64,000 bases of DNA. Origin: Bretschneidera sinensis (taxonomy: Eukaryota > Streptophyta > Magnoliopsida > Brassicales > Akaniaceae). Each line of letters opens with the position of its first letter. The first letter of the stretch is position 1. The notes under the pieces were generated by a model that worked only from the letters and a program-made list of their open reading frames with translations, ran no database searches and was not told the DNA's origin. The stretch spans positions 63,158,138 through 63,222,137 of the forward strand of contig CM043699.1 in assembly GCA_023935145.1 (NCBI GenBank), in the 5' to 3' direction. Shown here piece after piece: positions 34,365-45,124 of this stretch. A program made the translations under genes and the position numbers.

Positions 34365-36121
34365 TAACTAAACTCAAATTGCTAAAAACACATGCAACAC
34401 AATTCTAATGCTTAAGATCAACACCAAAAACGTGCCTAAAAGTAGTATAATAACATGATTTATTCCAAGTTATCACACCCCCAAACTTACGTTTTGGCTA
34501 GTCCTCGAGCAAACTAGAACACAATTCTATGCACACACATCCTAAGAGTGAGAGATGGTTTGATTAGATTTGATATAACATGCCTCAAATATTGCATATA
34601 AATCATAACGCAAGAAAACTTTCCAAACGCTGCTAATGTCTAGAATTTCAAATTTATTGCCAGTTTTATCTTACATCAAATTCTACAAGCGTGTGTGTGT
34701 GTAACACCTTTATAAACTTAATCGTCTCACCACTATAATCGGTTTATGCAAGCCAATAGGATAATGCCAATCTTTCAAAGTCCATAAGCTTGCTTTTCAC
34801 ACCACTCTCCACTAATGTAGGCCATGACAATACCCAAGATCACCAGGACTTTATTCAGCTTATAACTTTGGCTAAGGTTAAGGTATGGTAAAAGATTTAT
34901 TTGAGGCTCACATTACCTTAAGCACATCAACCAATAAAAATTTTATTTCAAATTTTCCCTCAGTTATCATAGAATACTTCCAATACTTTTGCTGTTGTCA
35001 CATCTTCTTCTTCTTGTTTTCTTTTTCTCTCTTCTTTTTTTTTCGTATGCTTGTACTATAGCAGCACCAGTCTTCATTTCCATGCGCATTAATGAAACTA
35101 TAACATAGCATGTACACGACGATCAAACACGGCTTTGCCAGTAGCCTGTGATAGGCAGAATACAAATTGATCAAATAGTTTGTGTGGTAAACCTTTTTAA
35201 CTTCGATCTTTCCCTTGGTCACTCTCGATGGGAAATATGTGATATTTATCATAGCCAAGTGAAGACCGCTTTCTCTTGCTCAATCCTCTGCCACAACTTA
35301 AGAGAATAGTCCATTCATTAATCGATGTGCTCACAGGTGAAAGGTAGAGTTGTAGCATTTTTTTTCATGTTTTTTTCTTTGAAAAAGAAATAGGTTAGAT
35401 GATCGGGTGACAAAACAATAGATATCCAAGCTCAAAAGGGGAAAACTAAGGATAATCACATATCAAGGGTTGGCTAGAAAGGCTCAAACTTTCCAAATAT
35501 GGCTTGGATCCTTTCTTTGGTACAGTACTACCTAAGACTTCGCCTCGAGTAGTCTTCAAACAAGTTCTAGAGTCCAAGAGATCACAAGACTACACTGCTC
35601 ACATAAACACTCTCCAAAATAGCAAGACAACAAAGTGCTTAGGTGTAAGTGCTCATTGTGTTCAAAGAATTCGATGTAAAATAAATCCAACAACAAATTT
35701 AAGCACACAGACAAACACAACATTTTTCAAATTTTCAATGGCTATAATCAAGTCAATCTATTTTTCATCATTGGTAAAATCAAAATCAACCAACTGAAAA
35801 CACTTAGATAAAATAAACAAAAAAATAACTAGAAACATGAGCAGCATACAACACTCAGATAAAGTTCCCACCCCCAAACTTAAATGATACATTGTCCGCA
35901 ATGTATAAAATTTGAATTATAAAGTAAGAGAAGAGAACTCCCCTGATTAGTCGGAGGTAGAATCAATCGTCTTTGTCAATGTCCTCATCCTCCGGATCAC
36001 TGCTATGACCGGGATATGGTGGGAGTGGAGGTAGCTACTGTGTGTCGATTCCCAAATGATTGGCAAAAATCCTCATCATCTGGTCATTGGTTTAAAAATA
36101 ACCTGCAACTTATGATGCCTG
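34365..36121 (-). other. 3' LTR stub and 3' untranslated region of element G
   Basis: 34365-34475 matches 40551-40661 and ends TTATCA; the remaining 1.3 kb of this LTR is gone. A polypurine tract (reversed CACCCCCAAACTTA) follows at 34476-34489, with a second copy at about 35868-35882. Beside the latter is a perfect stem-loop at 35887-35906 (arms ATACATTG and CAATGTAT, loop TCCG). A purine-rich tract, as read on the minus strand, lies at about 35005-35045. No gene is seen. Confidence 0.7.
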
Positions 36122-37038
36122 TTATTGACCCCATTGCCGAAGCTCATGAAGCTCCGTCTCAACCGCTGTCAGACGATCAGAAAGTGATATATTCTGTTGT
36201 TGGCGTGCTGGGGGAGGCTGTGAGGAAGTGGTGCCTGGGCTCGGTGCTTGTTCTATATCCATGATCCGATAGATAGTCCTGAGATCTAGCGAATGCATTG
36301 GTTGTTTGATTTGTTCCCCCGTAGTCCAGGTAACACCACACAATCCACAAAGTACTGTTATCAAAGATGGGAAATACAACCCTGCACTGATCAAACTTGC
36401 GCTGTATAGAATGCTATTCTGGATAATGCGTCCCACATCAATACTCAATCCTTGGTAGATGACGAATAACAGGATTGTTCTGTCTCTTATGACATCACTT
36501 AAATGGGTCATTGGAAGCAAACGAGCGCCTACAAAGTAATGCCAAGCTTTTGCTGTCCTATCCATTGCACTCGATGGAAATGAAGTCCACTCATCACCGG
36601 ACAATTTCCATTGTGTTCAACTTTGCAAAGAACTCAGATTATCTCATCGAGGTCAGGCGCGCTGGTATAAGCACTGTACTCATCCATTGGGATGTTGGGA
36701 GTAGCGAGCAATTTGTTGATTGTGCCTCTCTCGAATGCCACTAATTTCCCTCTAACCTTTACTTTCAGATTCGTGTGCTCTGCAGCATTTGCATAAAATT
36801 CACGCACAACCGGAATAATTGCAGCTTCTGGTGTTGCACAGAATTGTTCCCATTTTCGGGCAGCGATGATCCTGTGAATGAGGGGAAAGTGTCCCTTAGT
36901 GATATTAAATCCCTGTTCAGGGATTGAGACTTTCTTGAGTTGAGAACACTCAAACCTCTGTTCTGCTTCCTTTGAGACGCTCGGAATTGTAACTGGTAGA
37001 GCTAGGTCTCGCGCGTTTGGGAGGAGCCATTTAATCAA
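36122..37038 (-). pseudogene. Third ORF of element G (plant transposon protein-like), one frameshift
   Basis: Two overlapping-frame pieces make one protein relic: 37038-36634 and 36604-36122. The first has WEQFCATPEAAIIPVVREFYANAAEH and a VRGKLVAFERGTINKLL segment. The second has AKAWHYFVGARLLPMTHLSDV, RDRTILLFVIYQG and GRIIQNSI. This pattern is that of the family annotated putative plant transposon protein, which Athila-type elements carry between integrase and 3' LTR. A single frameshift between 36604 and 36640 breaks it; otherwise about 300 codons are open. The C-terminus is Gln/Pro-rich with a short coiled-coil-like end (LTAVETELHEL). The function is not known, and no transmembrane segment is evident. 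Confidence 0.75.
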
Positions 37039-37559
37039 GACTTTTGTGCTTTAAATAATCAAACTTCAAACTGCAGAAAACAACCGAGAGCAACACCCTC
37101 TTCCACACACACAGATGCCCAAATAATTTTTTTGCAGTAAAACTTTCAATTAAAGTGATGCAATGTCTTCAATCAATTGAGTCTTGAAAAACACAGCATA
37201 ATAGAGTGCATAGTTAACCCATCAACACCAGAAATTTATTCAGCTGCAGCACCCTTTTCTCCCAATGCACAGCCATGTGAAAATTTTCAACGTAAACTTA
37301 AGAAAGTGCAACTTATCCGTTCATACCTTCCTCAATATTTCATCAAATCACCATCTATTATAAGATACCCATAAACAACTCAAGTGATTTCACTCAAAAA
37401 TCTGTAGTTTTGGTGTCTCAAAGTGGAGAAATCTTACTTGATTAGAAGACATCAACAGCACCCAAAAGCACTTGAGAGGAGTGATTCCCGTGAAGAATTA
37501 AAGCAATCCATGGTGGAAGATGCAAAAGGACCTTGATTATGTAGTGCGATGGGGAAGGG

Positions 37560-37860
37560 AAGTGTAATTTTGGTGTTTTGGAGAAAGAAAGCAGTTGGAA
37601 ATCAAACTTTGAAATGCCCTAATAGTGGAAGAGCTGTTTATTTAAACACTAATGTGCGACCTGGCGCTGTAGCGCCAACTTTCCAACGCTGCAGTGCTGA
37701 ATTTCTGGGCAGTTCAGCGTGTGAGCAGTATCAACGTGTGGGGGCAGGACCTGGCGCTGCAGCGCCCAAAGTGTGAGGCTGTAGTGCTGATTCTCTGTCC
37801 TGATTAGTGTGTAGAGGCAGGATCAGCGCTGCAGCACTGAGGCTCTGTCCTGACTCCAAG
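37560..37860 (-). promoter_or_regulatory. Possible internal promoter upstream of the third ORF of element G
   Basis: Read on the minus strand: a cluster of GC-rich palindromic motifs at about 37660-37835, including the perfect 14-bp palindrome GGCGCTGCAGCGCC at 37753-37766 and a near copy at 37667-37680. These are followed by a TATA-like GTTTAAATAAAC at 37636-37647, then about 600 bp of leader to the ORF start at 37038. The LTR of the same element has the same order: GCTGCAG repeats, then the TATA box. Promoter function is inferred. Confidence 0.45.
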
Positions 37861-38034
37861 TATTCCTGAAAATAAACCAATAATACACACTGTAAAGCCA
37901 TAAAAATTGAAGTAACAGATAAATTAAACGAAAAAAAATTTAAACACACAAAATAACTTCAAAAGGCAAGAAAAATAAAAATTAGGAACCAAAATAGTAG
38001 TTCTAATTTATAGTCGTTAGCTTGACTTTCGGAT

Positions 38035-39044
38035 TTATGGCTCTTGGAGAATGGTTGTGGACGATTGAGGGTCAAACGTCCCCATAATGTAGTGCTTCAA
38101 TCTGTGCCCGTTAACATTGAATGTCTCCTTATTTTTCTCATGTCGTACTTCAACGACACCAAAAGGTGAGACACTTATCATGGTATACGGTCCAGTCCAT
38201 TGAGATTTCAGTTTTCCCGAAAATAGACGAAGTCGGCTATTGTACAAAAGAACTTGTTTCCCTGGGACAAATTCTTTCCTCGAGATGTGTCGATTATGCT
38301 ATTTTTTTTGTTTTTTCCTTGTACAGCTTTGCATTCTCATATGCTCCTAGTCGAAGTTCTTCCAATTCATCAACCTGCAACAAACACTTTTTTCCAATTC
38401 GTTGACACCTATCACATGATGCAACATAAGCCTGGGCATCCTTAAACATAGTCAGCCAATAGAAACTTGATTGCAATACCTTTGCTGCTGTTCGGTTTGC
38501 ACCGAAATGTCCCCCAGCTTCTCTGTCATGGCAGTGGTACAGAATATTGTTAAACTCATGCTCTGGCACACATCTGCGAATTACCTAGTCTGCACACAAT
38601 TTGTATAGATGCGGATCCTCCCAAAAATAATGCTTCACATCAGATAGGAATTTCCTTCTTTGTTGATAAGTGAAGTGCCCTGGGATCCAGTTTCTTACAA
38701 GGTAATTGGCGAAATCAGCAAACTATGGTGTCTCAAGTACTACTAAAATAGAATTAAATGAAGAAATAGAAAATATTTTCTCATCCAAAAATTCTTCGTT
38801 GATACTGATATTAGTCTCTTCCTATTTTTCGAGCCTTGATAAGTGGTCTGCTACTTAATTGTCAATCCCCTTCTTATCTTTAATTTCTAAATCAAATTCT
38901 TGAAGAAGCAGAATCCACCTCAACAGTCTTGGTTTTACGTCCATTTTCACTAGAAGATACTTTAAAGCTGCATGGTCAGTATAAACAGTAACTTTTGATC
39001 CAATAAGATAGGATCGAAACTTATCAAATGCAAATACAACAGTG
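38035..39044 (-). pseudogene. RNase H and coreless integrase relic of element G
   Basis: RNase H C-terminus ([40 protein letters not shown]) is at about 38830-39040. Next comes the integrase zinc-binding domain (YHCHDREAGGHF and CDRCQ, about 38400-38540). The frame then jumps directly from CQRIGKKC to LQVDELEELRLGAYENAKLY, the C-terminal domain (38035-38390). The whole catalytic core holding the D, D and E residues is deleted, roughly 160 codons compared with elements B and D. The tail GKLKSQWTGPY and VNGHRLKHY are the usual C-terminal motifs. It cannot integrate on its own. Confidence 0.85.
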
Positions 39045-39210
39045 CCAACTTTCTATCCAAATTCCTCGATTTATGCCTTCTTCCAGCGCTACAACGCCAT
39101 CTTTCCAGCGCTACAGCCTTGAGTTTCTGTCTCCTTCATACATTTTTCCCTTCTAGTGCTCTCTAGTGCTCCAGTAAGTGTCTGCACAGAAGATTTTCAA
39201 GACTTAGCAA
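39045..39210 (-). repeat. Stray LTR fragment of element G between primer site and RNase H
   Basis: Matches about 40355-40510 of the G 5' LTR (AACTTTCTATCCAAATTCCT, then the GCGCTACA repeats and the AGTGTCTGCACAGAAG segment). It lies just inside the primer site and joins straight to RNase H, so gag to RT were lost in the event that brought this piece in. A template switch during reverse transcription could do this. Confidence 0.75.
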
Positions 39211-39221
39211 CCCGAGTTCGA

Positions 39222-39239
39222 TCCCCGGCAACGGTGCCA
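39222..39239 (-). other. Primer binding site (tRNA-Asp) of element G
   Basis: Reverse complement of TCCCCGGCAACGGTGCCA, six bases from the LTR start at 39246. It has one difference (T for C) from the canonical Athila site, shared with element D. Confidence 0.85.
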
Positions 39240-39245
39240 AAAACT

Positions 39246-40661
39246 TGATGCGATGAAATTGACACTAGCAAGTGCACTAATCGTTCAAGTAATAAAATGA
39301 TGAGTAAACATCATTCCCAATGAGGACTAAACAAGTACTACAGAAATTATGACTAAATTCTTACTGTTATTTGAGCAAACAAATAATTGTCGAAGAAAAG
39401 TTTACTAACAATTAACTAAAGGGAAAAACAGAACGCAATAGTAAATAACGGAAGATTTGTAAACTTTGGAATGAAGACTCTTATGAACTAACGTGCTAAG
39501 GACTCGACTTCACCTAAACCATTATTGACAAGAGTTTTGAATGGACAAGTTTCGTTTACTACATTTTTCAAGATGGTAGAATCCCCAATAAATTGGTTAT
39601 CCATATTCCAGGTCTAACCACAATCTCAAGAATCATCAACTTCAAATATCCATATTCCAGGTCTATTCTAGATTAATTCAACTTAAGAAGCATTAAGTTC
39701 AATGGAATTCATTTCAGTTAAATCTCCCTATTCAGTTACGATTTAAACGGACCACATGAACTTCCTAGAATCCTTATTCGGTTACTCCTATTTCATTCAT
39801 GGCATGTTTTACCCTGGCTTTGCATAGATAACAATCTGACATCATATTTATTAATTCAACCATTCATAAAAGCATAGCTTCTCTATTCGACACATCACCA
39901 TGCCTCAAGAAGGAATCTAAATAATAAACAGCATTACGAATAATAAAACACACTCTTTGAAAAACAAAGCAAATTCCAACTTGTCCAAATAGTACTCATG
40001 ACATAGGTTTAGGATTCATCTATCCTTAACACAAAAATATCTACTCCATAATAATATTCAAACAACCCATGTTCATATTATAAAACATCAACATAACTAT
40101 ATAAGAATAATACAAAACCGGAGAAGAATGATTTAAAAGCTTCGGAATAGCCTCTCGGAGTGTCTCCAACTCTTATTTTGCGTCTCGTCTCCTCCAAATT
40201 CTATTTTTTTCTTCTACAGCGGCGCTCTCCCTCCTTGTTCAGCTAGGGTTTCTATTTATAATATTCAAAATCCATAGACATGTTGGTGCTGCAGCGCCGA
40301 GACATATTTCGAACCCTATTCTGGCGCTGCAGCTCTAACTTTCCAATGCTGCAGCGCTAACTTTCTATCCAAATTCCTCTATTTATGCCAGCTTCCAGTG
40401 CTGCAGTGCCATCTTTCCAGCGCTGTAACCTTGTGTTTCTGTCTCCTTCACACATTTTGCCCTTCCAGTGCTCTAGCAAGTATCTGCACAGAAGATTTCC
40501 AAGACTTAGCATTGATCATTCAACTAAAACAACTATTAGTAGAATAAGATAAACTAAACTCAACTTGCTAAAAACACATGCAACACAATTCTACTGCTTA
40601 AGATCAAGACCAAAAACGTGCCTAAAAGTAGTATAATAACATGATTTATTCCAAGTTATCA
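39246..40661 (-). repeat. 5' LTR of element G
   Basis: Starts TGATGCGATG and ends TTATCA, 1416 bp. Minus-strand TATA box at 40252-40261. GC-rich GCTGCAGCGC-type repeats at 40285-40440 lie about 25 bp upstream of it, as in element C. Confidence 0.85.
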
Positions 40662-41038
40662 GCCATTCCCCATCATAGCTAAAGTGGGGAAGTGTTTATA
40701 TAGAATCTAGCCATAATCATGGATGAAAGTGCACCTGGTGTTCCACGTTAGCAACTTGAAGCCCTACCACATAGGCTCAGAAGATCCAACATGAAGCTAG
40801 CCATCAAGACCACCCATCGACATCAAGACACCAACTTGAGAAGTAAAAGAGATCCTAATGGATTGGGTTTGAAAGTATACTAAGGAAAACAACAAGAATA
40901 CTTAGTGAAGTGGAAGAACTGAGTCGAAGAAGGAACCAACTAGGAAAAAGTAGCCAACTTAAAGCCATCCAAATAGAAGATTAAAGAGTTCCTAGTAAGC
41001 AAATAAATGAGGGCATCGATAGACTAAGTGGGGGAGAA
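40662..41038 (+). pseudogene. 3' end of the chromovirus F pol, with chromodomain remnant
   Basis: Sequence resumes after element G with a C-terminal pol remnant. A chromodomain-like YLVKWKN segment followed by an EKVANLKPSK-like piece lies at about 40895-40980. Stops interrupt it. The polypurine tract GTGGGGGAGAA at 41028-41038 ends the interior. About 600-700 bp of integrase core and C-terminus are missing between 34364 and 40662 compared with an intact chromovirus. Confidence 0.65.
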
Positions 41039-41715
41039 TGTCACGGTTCGTGCTTTTCCAGAGTCTTATAGCATGCCCATGGCTGCATGCCTCATGCCTT
41101 ATTGTAGTGTTTATACCTAGTGATAGTTTTATAATTCATGGATTTTTTTTTATTTTGTATTTTTAGAATTATAACGACTCAAGAAAATATGATGTTTCCT
41201 CTTACTAGAGCCCCAAATTACTTTAAGTTCTTTAAAGGATGTGGGCTAGGTGCCCACTAGTCATGGATTGTATGTTGTCCTACACGTTTCTTGGTGGTTA
41301 CCCCAACCCCAACAACATGATTATAATGTGTCTATATTAATGAAACTCTTTTGTCCTCATATGTCTTAAGTTTGTTATGTGTTGCTGCCCATTGGGGCCA
41401 TTATGTGCTTTGTGATTAAAGTGTGTGCCTTGTGGCTTGGCAGTATGTTATACGTGTTACTTGAACTTGGCTTGCACCCCTATGAACACCACCTTCCTCT
41501 TGCTATGTGCTTGTTGTGCCTTGCCTGTATTCATTGTTGCTTGATCATTATCCTATTATATGATATCATTTTGTGGTTAATGTATTCTTTTTTGCTTGCA
41601 GAGTGTGTGCAAGCCTTAAAGCTATCCGAATGATGTAGGCTGACTTGCATGGTGGAGACCAAGTCAAGGGAAGTATGGACCTACGCATTTGCAGGAAAGT
41701 GCTAGGATCGTGACA
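41039..41715 (+). repeat. 3' LTR of chromovirus F
   Basis: 677 bp from TGTCACGG to CGTGACA, forming a perfect 7-bp terminal inverted repeat. It matches the truncated 5' LTR over its last 420 bp with moderate divergence. Confidence 0.88.
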
Positions 41716-43194
41716 CCTTGAGACCCCTAGTCGTAGGTGTATTGGTGTTAAAGTGATTTTCCCCTTGATCATTTCTGCCACAAGGTGTTGCTCTAGAACC
41801 TTTGTTATGTTAATGTTTGCAGGCGTCGTACTGCTGCAGCTTTTGAGTTACGCGTATAGTACTAGACTTGTGTGCATTATGCGTGCAAAGTTCTATCTAC
41901 ACATTTGGCTTTTGGTAAACCTGGCTTTGATACCAAATGTCATGGGCAAATTTTCCATGAATCCTAAACTATGTGGCACTAATCAAAATCAACCCATTTG
42001 ATCTTGACTAATAAGCCTTTCCCTAAAAGAAAACTTTGATTAAGAAAGAAGATAGTTGATGGAAAAAAAATTAGAAGAGAAGAGAAGAAGATATGCCCCC
42101 TACATTATAAAATATTATTAAGGTCCAAGAAAAATATGAAGTGATTATAATGAGAGGGCAACCGACCATGTATATAGGCAAACACAATAAAGCAAAAAGG
42201 AAAGTAAAATACTCCTACTCCTAGTAAGACTCGATAGACTACAAAATAGGCAATCCTTGTACTATAAGGATGTGACACACTAAAATGGGAAAAGTAAAGC
42301 AAAGAATAAAATAGGAAACACTGTTGCTGACTTGCGCGCACGTTAAGCTAACTTGGGCCTGAGATTGTTGGGTCGGTTAGGTCCACACACTATAATCCTA
42401 CTATAGGCACAGATACTTGATCGGTGTTCTGTCTTGTGTGCATTATCTCTATTATGTGCACGTTAGTGATCCTGACTCTTGGGCCTATCCTAGTTCTGCA
42501 CACAATAGGCACATAGTCACAATCTAATCCGTGACATTTTCCCCTACTGAATTCGGTGACAGCCTCATCACCAGCTGAAACTTTTATCTCTCACCTTGCT
42601 CCCTAAAGTACCATGAGCATTTGAGTGATCTACAGCTGTTGTGCCTTCCCCATTTTTCCAATGATAATTTATAAATCAGCTCCCCTATTTTTTTGACATT
42701 TAAATGTGTTCCACCATCTTCGTGCATTACTCATTCGTACAATCCTTGGAAGTTATGAAGAGAGTGCCAAAGATAATGAACTAAATTTTGTACCTAGAAT
42801 TTCCACTTTGTTATGCGTTCGACCTCCCTTCCTAAACAACCTTGAATCACATCGTTTTGCACTTTCAATTGACCATTAAACTTGAAATCAGCTGGACTCT
42901 CTTCCACACCTTTGTGATAATGTATATTCTAAAGGTTGTTGTCTTGTTATATCTTTGAATTAATTTCTTCACGTAGCTCCACCATTCTATAGGTTGTATG
43001 TAAATAAAACCATATCTAATAGTTCTACCTAGCCTTTGGCATTTATGTAATGCTCTAGACATAACTCTAGGAGAGTATCAATTTGCTCTGTTTTCCATTC
43101 TGTTTGAAACTGCTAGTTAACTTAGATGATTTACTCGAATAACATCATCTAACAACTGCAGAATAACCTAATTGTTTGCGATGCAGTTCCACTC
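41716..43194 (-). mobile_element. Chromovirus LTR with half-interiors on both sides (J)
   Basis: The LTR spans 41938-42536, from TGTCATGG to CCGTGACA. On its left (41922-41935) is a reversed primer site, TGGCTTTGATACCA, followed by 41716-41921 as leader. On its right (42537-42552) is the reverse complement of a polypurine tract, then 3' interior with weak coding similarity down to 43194. One LTR with a primer site on one side and a polypurine tract on the other is the junction expected of two tandem elements sharing an LTR. No intact ORF. Confidence 0.6.
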
Positions 43195-43915
43195 TGTTGA
43201 TGCCCCTAAGTGTTGCTGCTGACGTGGCCAGGGTGAGGACGTGGCTTGGGTGTTGGCGTGGCTTTGGTGAGGACGCGGCCTGGTCCTGCACAGGTAACAG
43301 GGGTGAACTGAAGACCCTCGGAAGAAGGGGAGGGGGAAACCTCTGAGGGCTCTCCGAAGCTTAAGTTAGCTTAGATTCGAAGGAGGAGCCGAGGGTTTGA
43401 AAGAGAAATCGAGGGCTCAAATAAATCAAGTGCAAGTGAAAAAGACTGAATGTTAATGAATTGGTGAAGTTCATACCTTAGCCCACTTATAGTCATCCGC
43501 TGACGGAGAGGGTATGATTACAAGTTTAGGTAAGGGGCGCTGTAGAGCTGCAGTAGGTCGTAGGGCGACCGTAAGACTGCGAACGTAGGCGACCGTAGGG
43601 TGGCATGAAACGGCTGTCGTAGGTGGCTGCAGGGCGGCCGTAGAGGAGATCCGGGTGTAGGTTTACTAAGTGATCCTGTACGGGCTTGGAGATTTTGCTG
43701 GGCCGGAGAGTACATTGGTCTGCTTGTCAGGGCTAGAGAGGCTACTGGGCCAGAATACTTCTTTGGGCTGGAGAGTTAGTTGGGCCTCTTATTGGGTTGG
43801 AGCATTCTGTCGAGCCTGAAGCTCATTTGTGCCGGAGAGTTAGTTGGGCCTTTTATTGGGTTTTATTTGGACTGGAGTATTCTGTTGGGCCTGGAGTATT
43901 TTGAGCCATATCACA
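43195..43915 (-). repeat. 3' LTR of Tat-like element I2
   Basis: TGTTGATGCC to ATATCACA in plus orientation, followed by the reversed polypurine tract GGCCCCCCACTTCC at 43916-43929. Minus-strand TATA box (ACTATAAGTG) at 43484-43493. Upstream of it, at 43545-43645, are GC-rich repeats of the GCGACCGTA and GGCGGCCGTAG kind. Confidence 0.75.
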
Positions 43916-43929
43916 GGCCCCCCACTTCC

Positions 43930-45120
43930 TTGAGTACATTCATGTGCTTGAGGAAGTATTTCATGGGACGGGCTTTTAATGGGACTAATAACGCGCGTGG
44001 GAGCCAGACCGTTACTTTTGGGAGGTGAAAGGTCATCTGGAGAAGCAAAAAATCATCTTGAAACCATAAGGTCAGGCTTTCGTTTGAACGACCATCCTTG
44101 GGAGTAGGACCGTTACTCTCGGGAGGCGAAAAGTCGTCTCGAAACCGTAAAGTCTCATCTCTTTTAGGTTTTTTGCATTTATTCTCCTCGCTGAATGTGT
44201 TTTCCCTTCTTATAGAAATGTGGTCTCTGATATCTTTTGTTTTAAGCAGAAACGTGTTCAGTTTCTGAAGAGATTGAGGAAGAGATACAACCTTACTTTC
44301 TAACAAAGGGGTCATTGGCTTAGATAATTCTGAGGGTAGTGATCTTGGAGAGGGAGGGGAGTCAATAGTTTCTTGAGGGATTTATGGAAGCTAAAGAGGA
44401 AGACAAGATCACTCTGGAGGAGGATCGTGGTTCAACGAATATAAACTTCTTCCTGACTTTAAGTGAAGATCAGGACCTCTTTCAGATTCCGAGTGGGGAC
44501 ACGGACCTCTTCCAGATTCTGAGTAGGAACAGTGGAAGAGGTCGGGGCTGTGTCTCTGGATGCTAGGCTCCAAGCTTATTGGAACAGAAGAAGAAGAGGG
44601 TAGAGGCTGGCTGAAGTACCACTGGTTCATTTAAAGCTAAGAGGGAGGAAAGCCCTCTCCCTTATTCCAAGCTATATTGGATGAGGGGGCTCCCTTGTGC
44701 TAGGAGCTTTTCAGGCCTTGAGCTCTTTGAGCTTATTGGAAGCGGGGGACACGGTCCCCCGTGCCTGGGGCTGCTCCTGGTAGGTGATCGCTTTCAGTCT
44801 CAGGGCGGCACTGCCAAGAAGGCAAAGGGGCTGGGACAGCTCATGTACTAGACTGCCTAAAAAGCTTGGTGTTTCAGTTTCCCCTTTGTACTTTGAGGCC
44901 ATTAGGGCCATATTTTCCTTGTACTTTGAGGTCGTTAGTTGTAATCCTTTGGATTAATAAAATATCTTTTCTTTCAATTTTTGTCTTCGCATGATATCCT
45001 TGCCTTTTACACTTGTATGAATGAATTGATATTGATTTTGGCGAAGTCTAAAAGAAGTTTCGAATGCTTGTACTAGGAGTGGCCTTGGCAGAGTGTTAGT
45101 AAAATGTCTGAACCTTAGAG
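43930..45120 (+). other. Spacer between I2 LTR and hairpin array
   Basis: Two copies of a roughly 90-bp segment (GGAGCCAGACCGTTACTTTTGG-like) lie at about 44008-44150. A small plus-strand frame at 44384-44566 (MEAKEEDKITLEEDRG) repeats a DLFQI motif and is not recognised. A duplicated TTTTCCTTGTACTTTGAGG lies at 44873-44935, followed by GGATTAATAAAATATC at 44953-44968, which looks like a plant transcript 3' end with an AATAAA signal. This could be the 3' end of a captured or family-specific transcript. Confidence 0.4.
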
Positions 45121-45124
45121 AATA

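Larger units (their letters stand above)
34365..40661 (-). mobile_element. Athila-like element G, internally deleted, with third ORF
   Basis: 5' LTR at 39246-40661, tRNA-Asp primer site at 39222-39239, a stray LTR piece at 39045-39210, RNase H and integrase remnants at 38035-39044, possible internal promoter at 37560-37860, third ORF at 36122-37038, 3' region at 34476-36121, and a 111-bp stub of the 3' LTR at 34365-34475. Gag, protease, RT and the integrase catalytic core are all missing. It sits in the integrase of chromovirus F; the F reading resumes at 40662. Confidence 0.85.
30753..41715 (+). mobile_element. Chromovirus F (possibly Galadriel-type), interrupted by element G
   Basis: Truncated 5' LTR at 30753-31173, initiator-Met tRNA primer site at 31176-31187, gag-pol at 31218-34364, element G insertion at 34365-40661, pol end at 40662-41027, polypurine tract at 41028-41038, and 3' LTR at 41039-41715. 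The gag phrase KVMENFLFDIE and the zinc knuckle form CFLYDGPY are like Galadriel-type elements; that sub-assignment is from memory and tentative. Confidence 0.82.

Noticed and set aside
36122..37038. Retroviral envelope gene
   Set aside because: No signal peptide, membrane anchor or cleavage motif is visible; only the position is envelope-like.
42105..42341. 78-codon minus-strand ORF with hydrophobic stretches
   Set aside because: It lies within the chromovirus LTR of fragment J; hydrophobicity follows from T-rich sequence.
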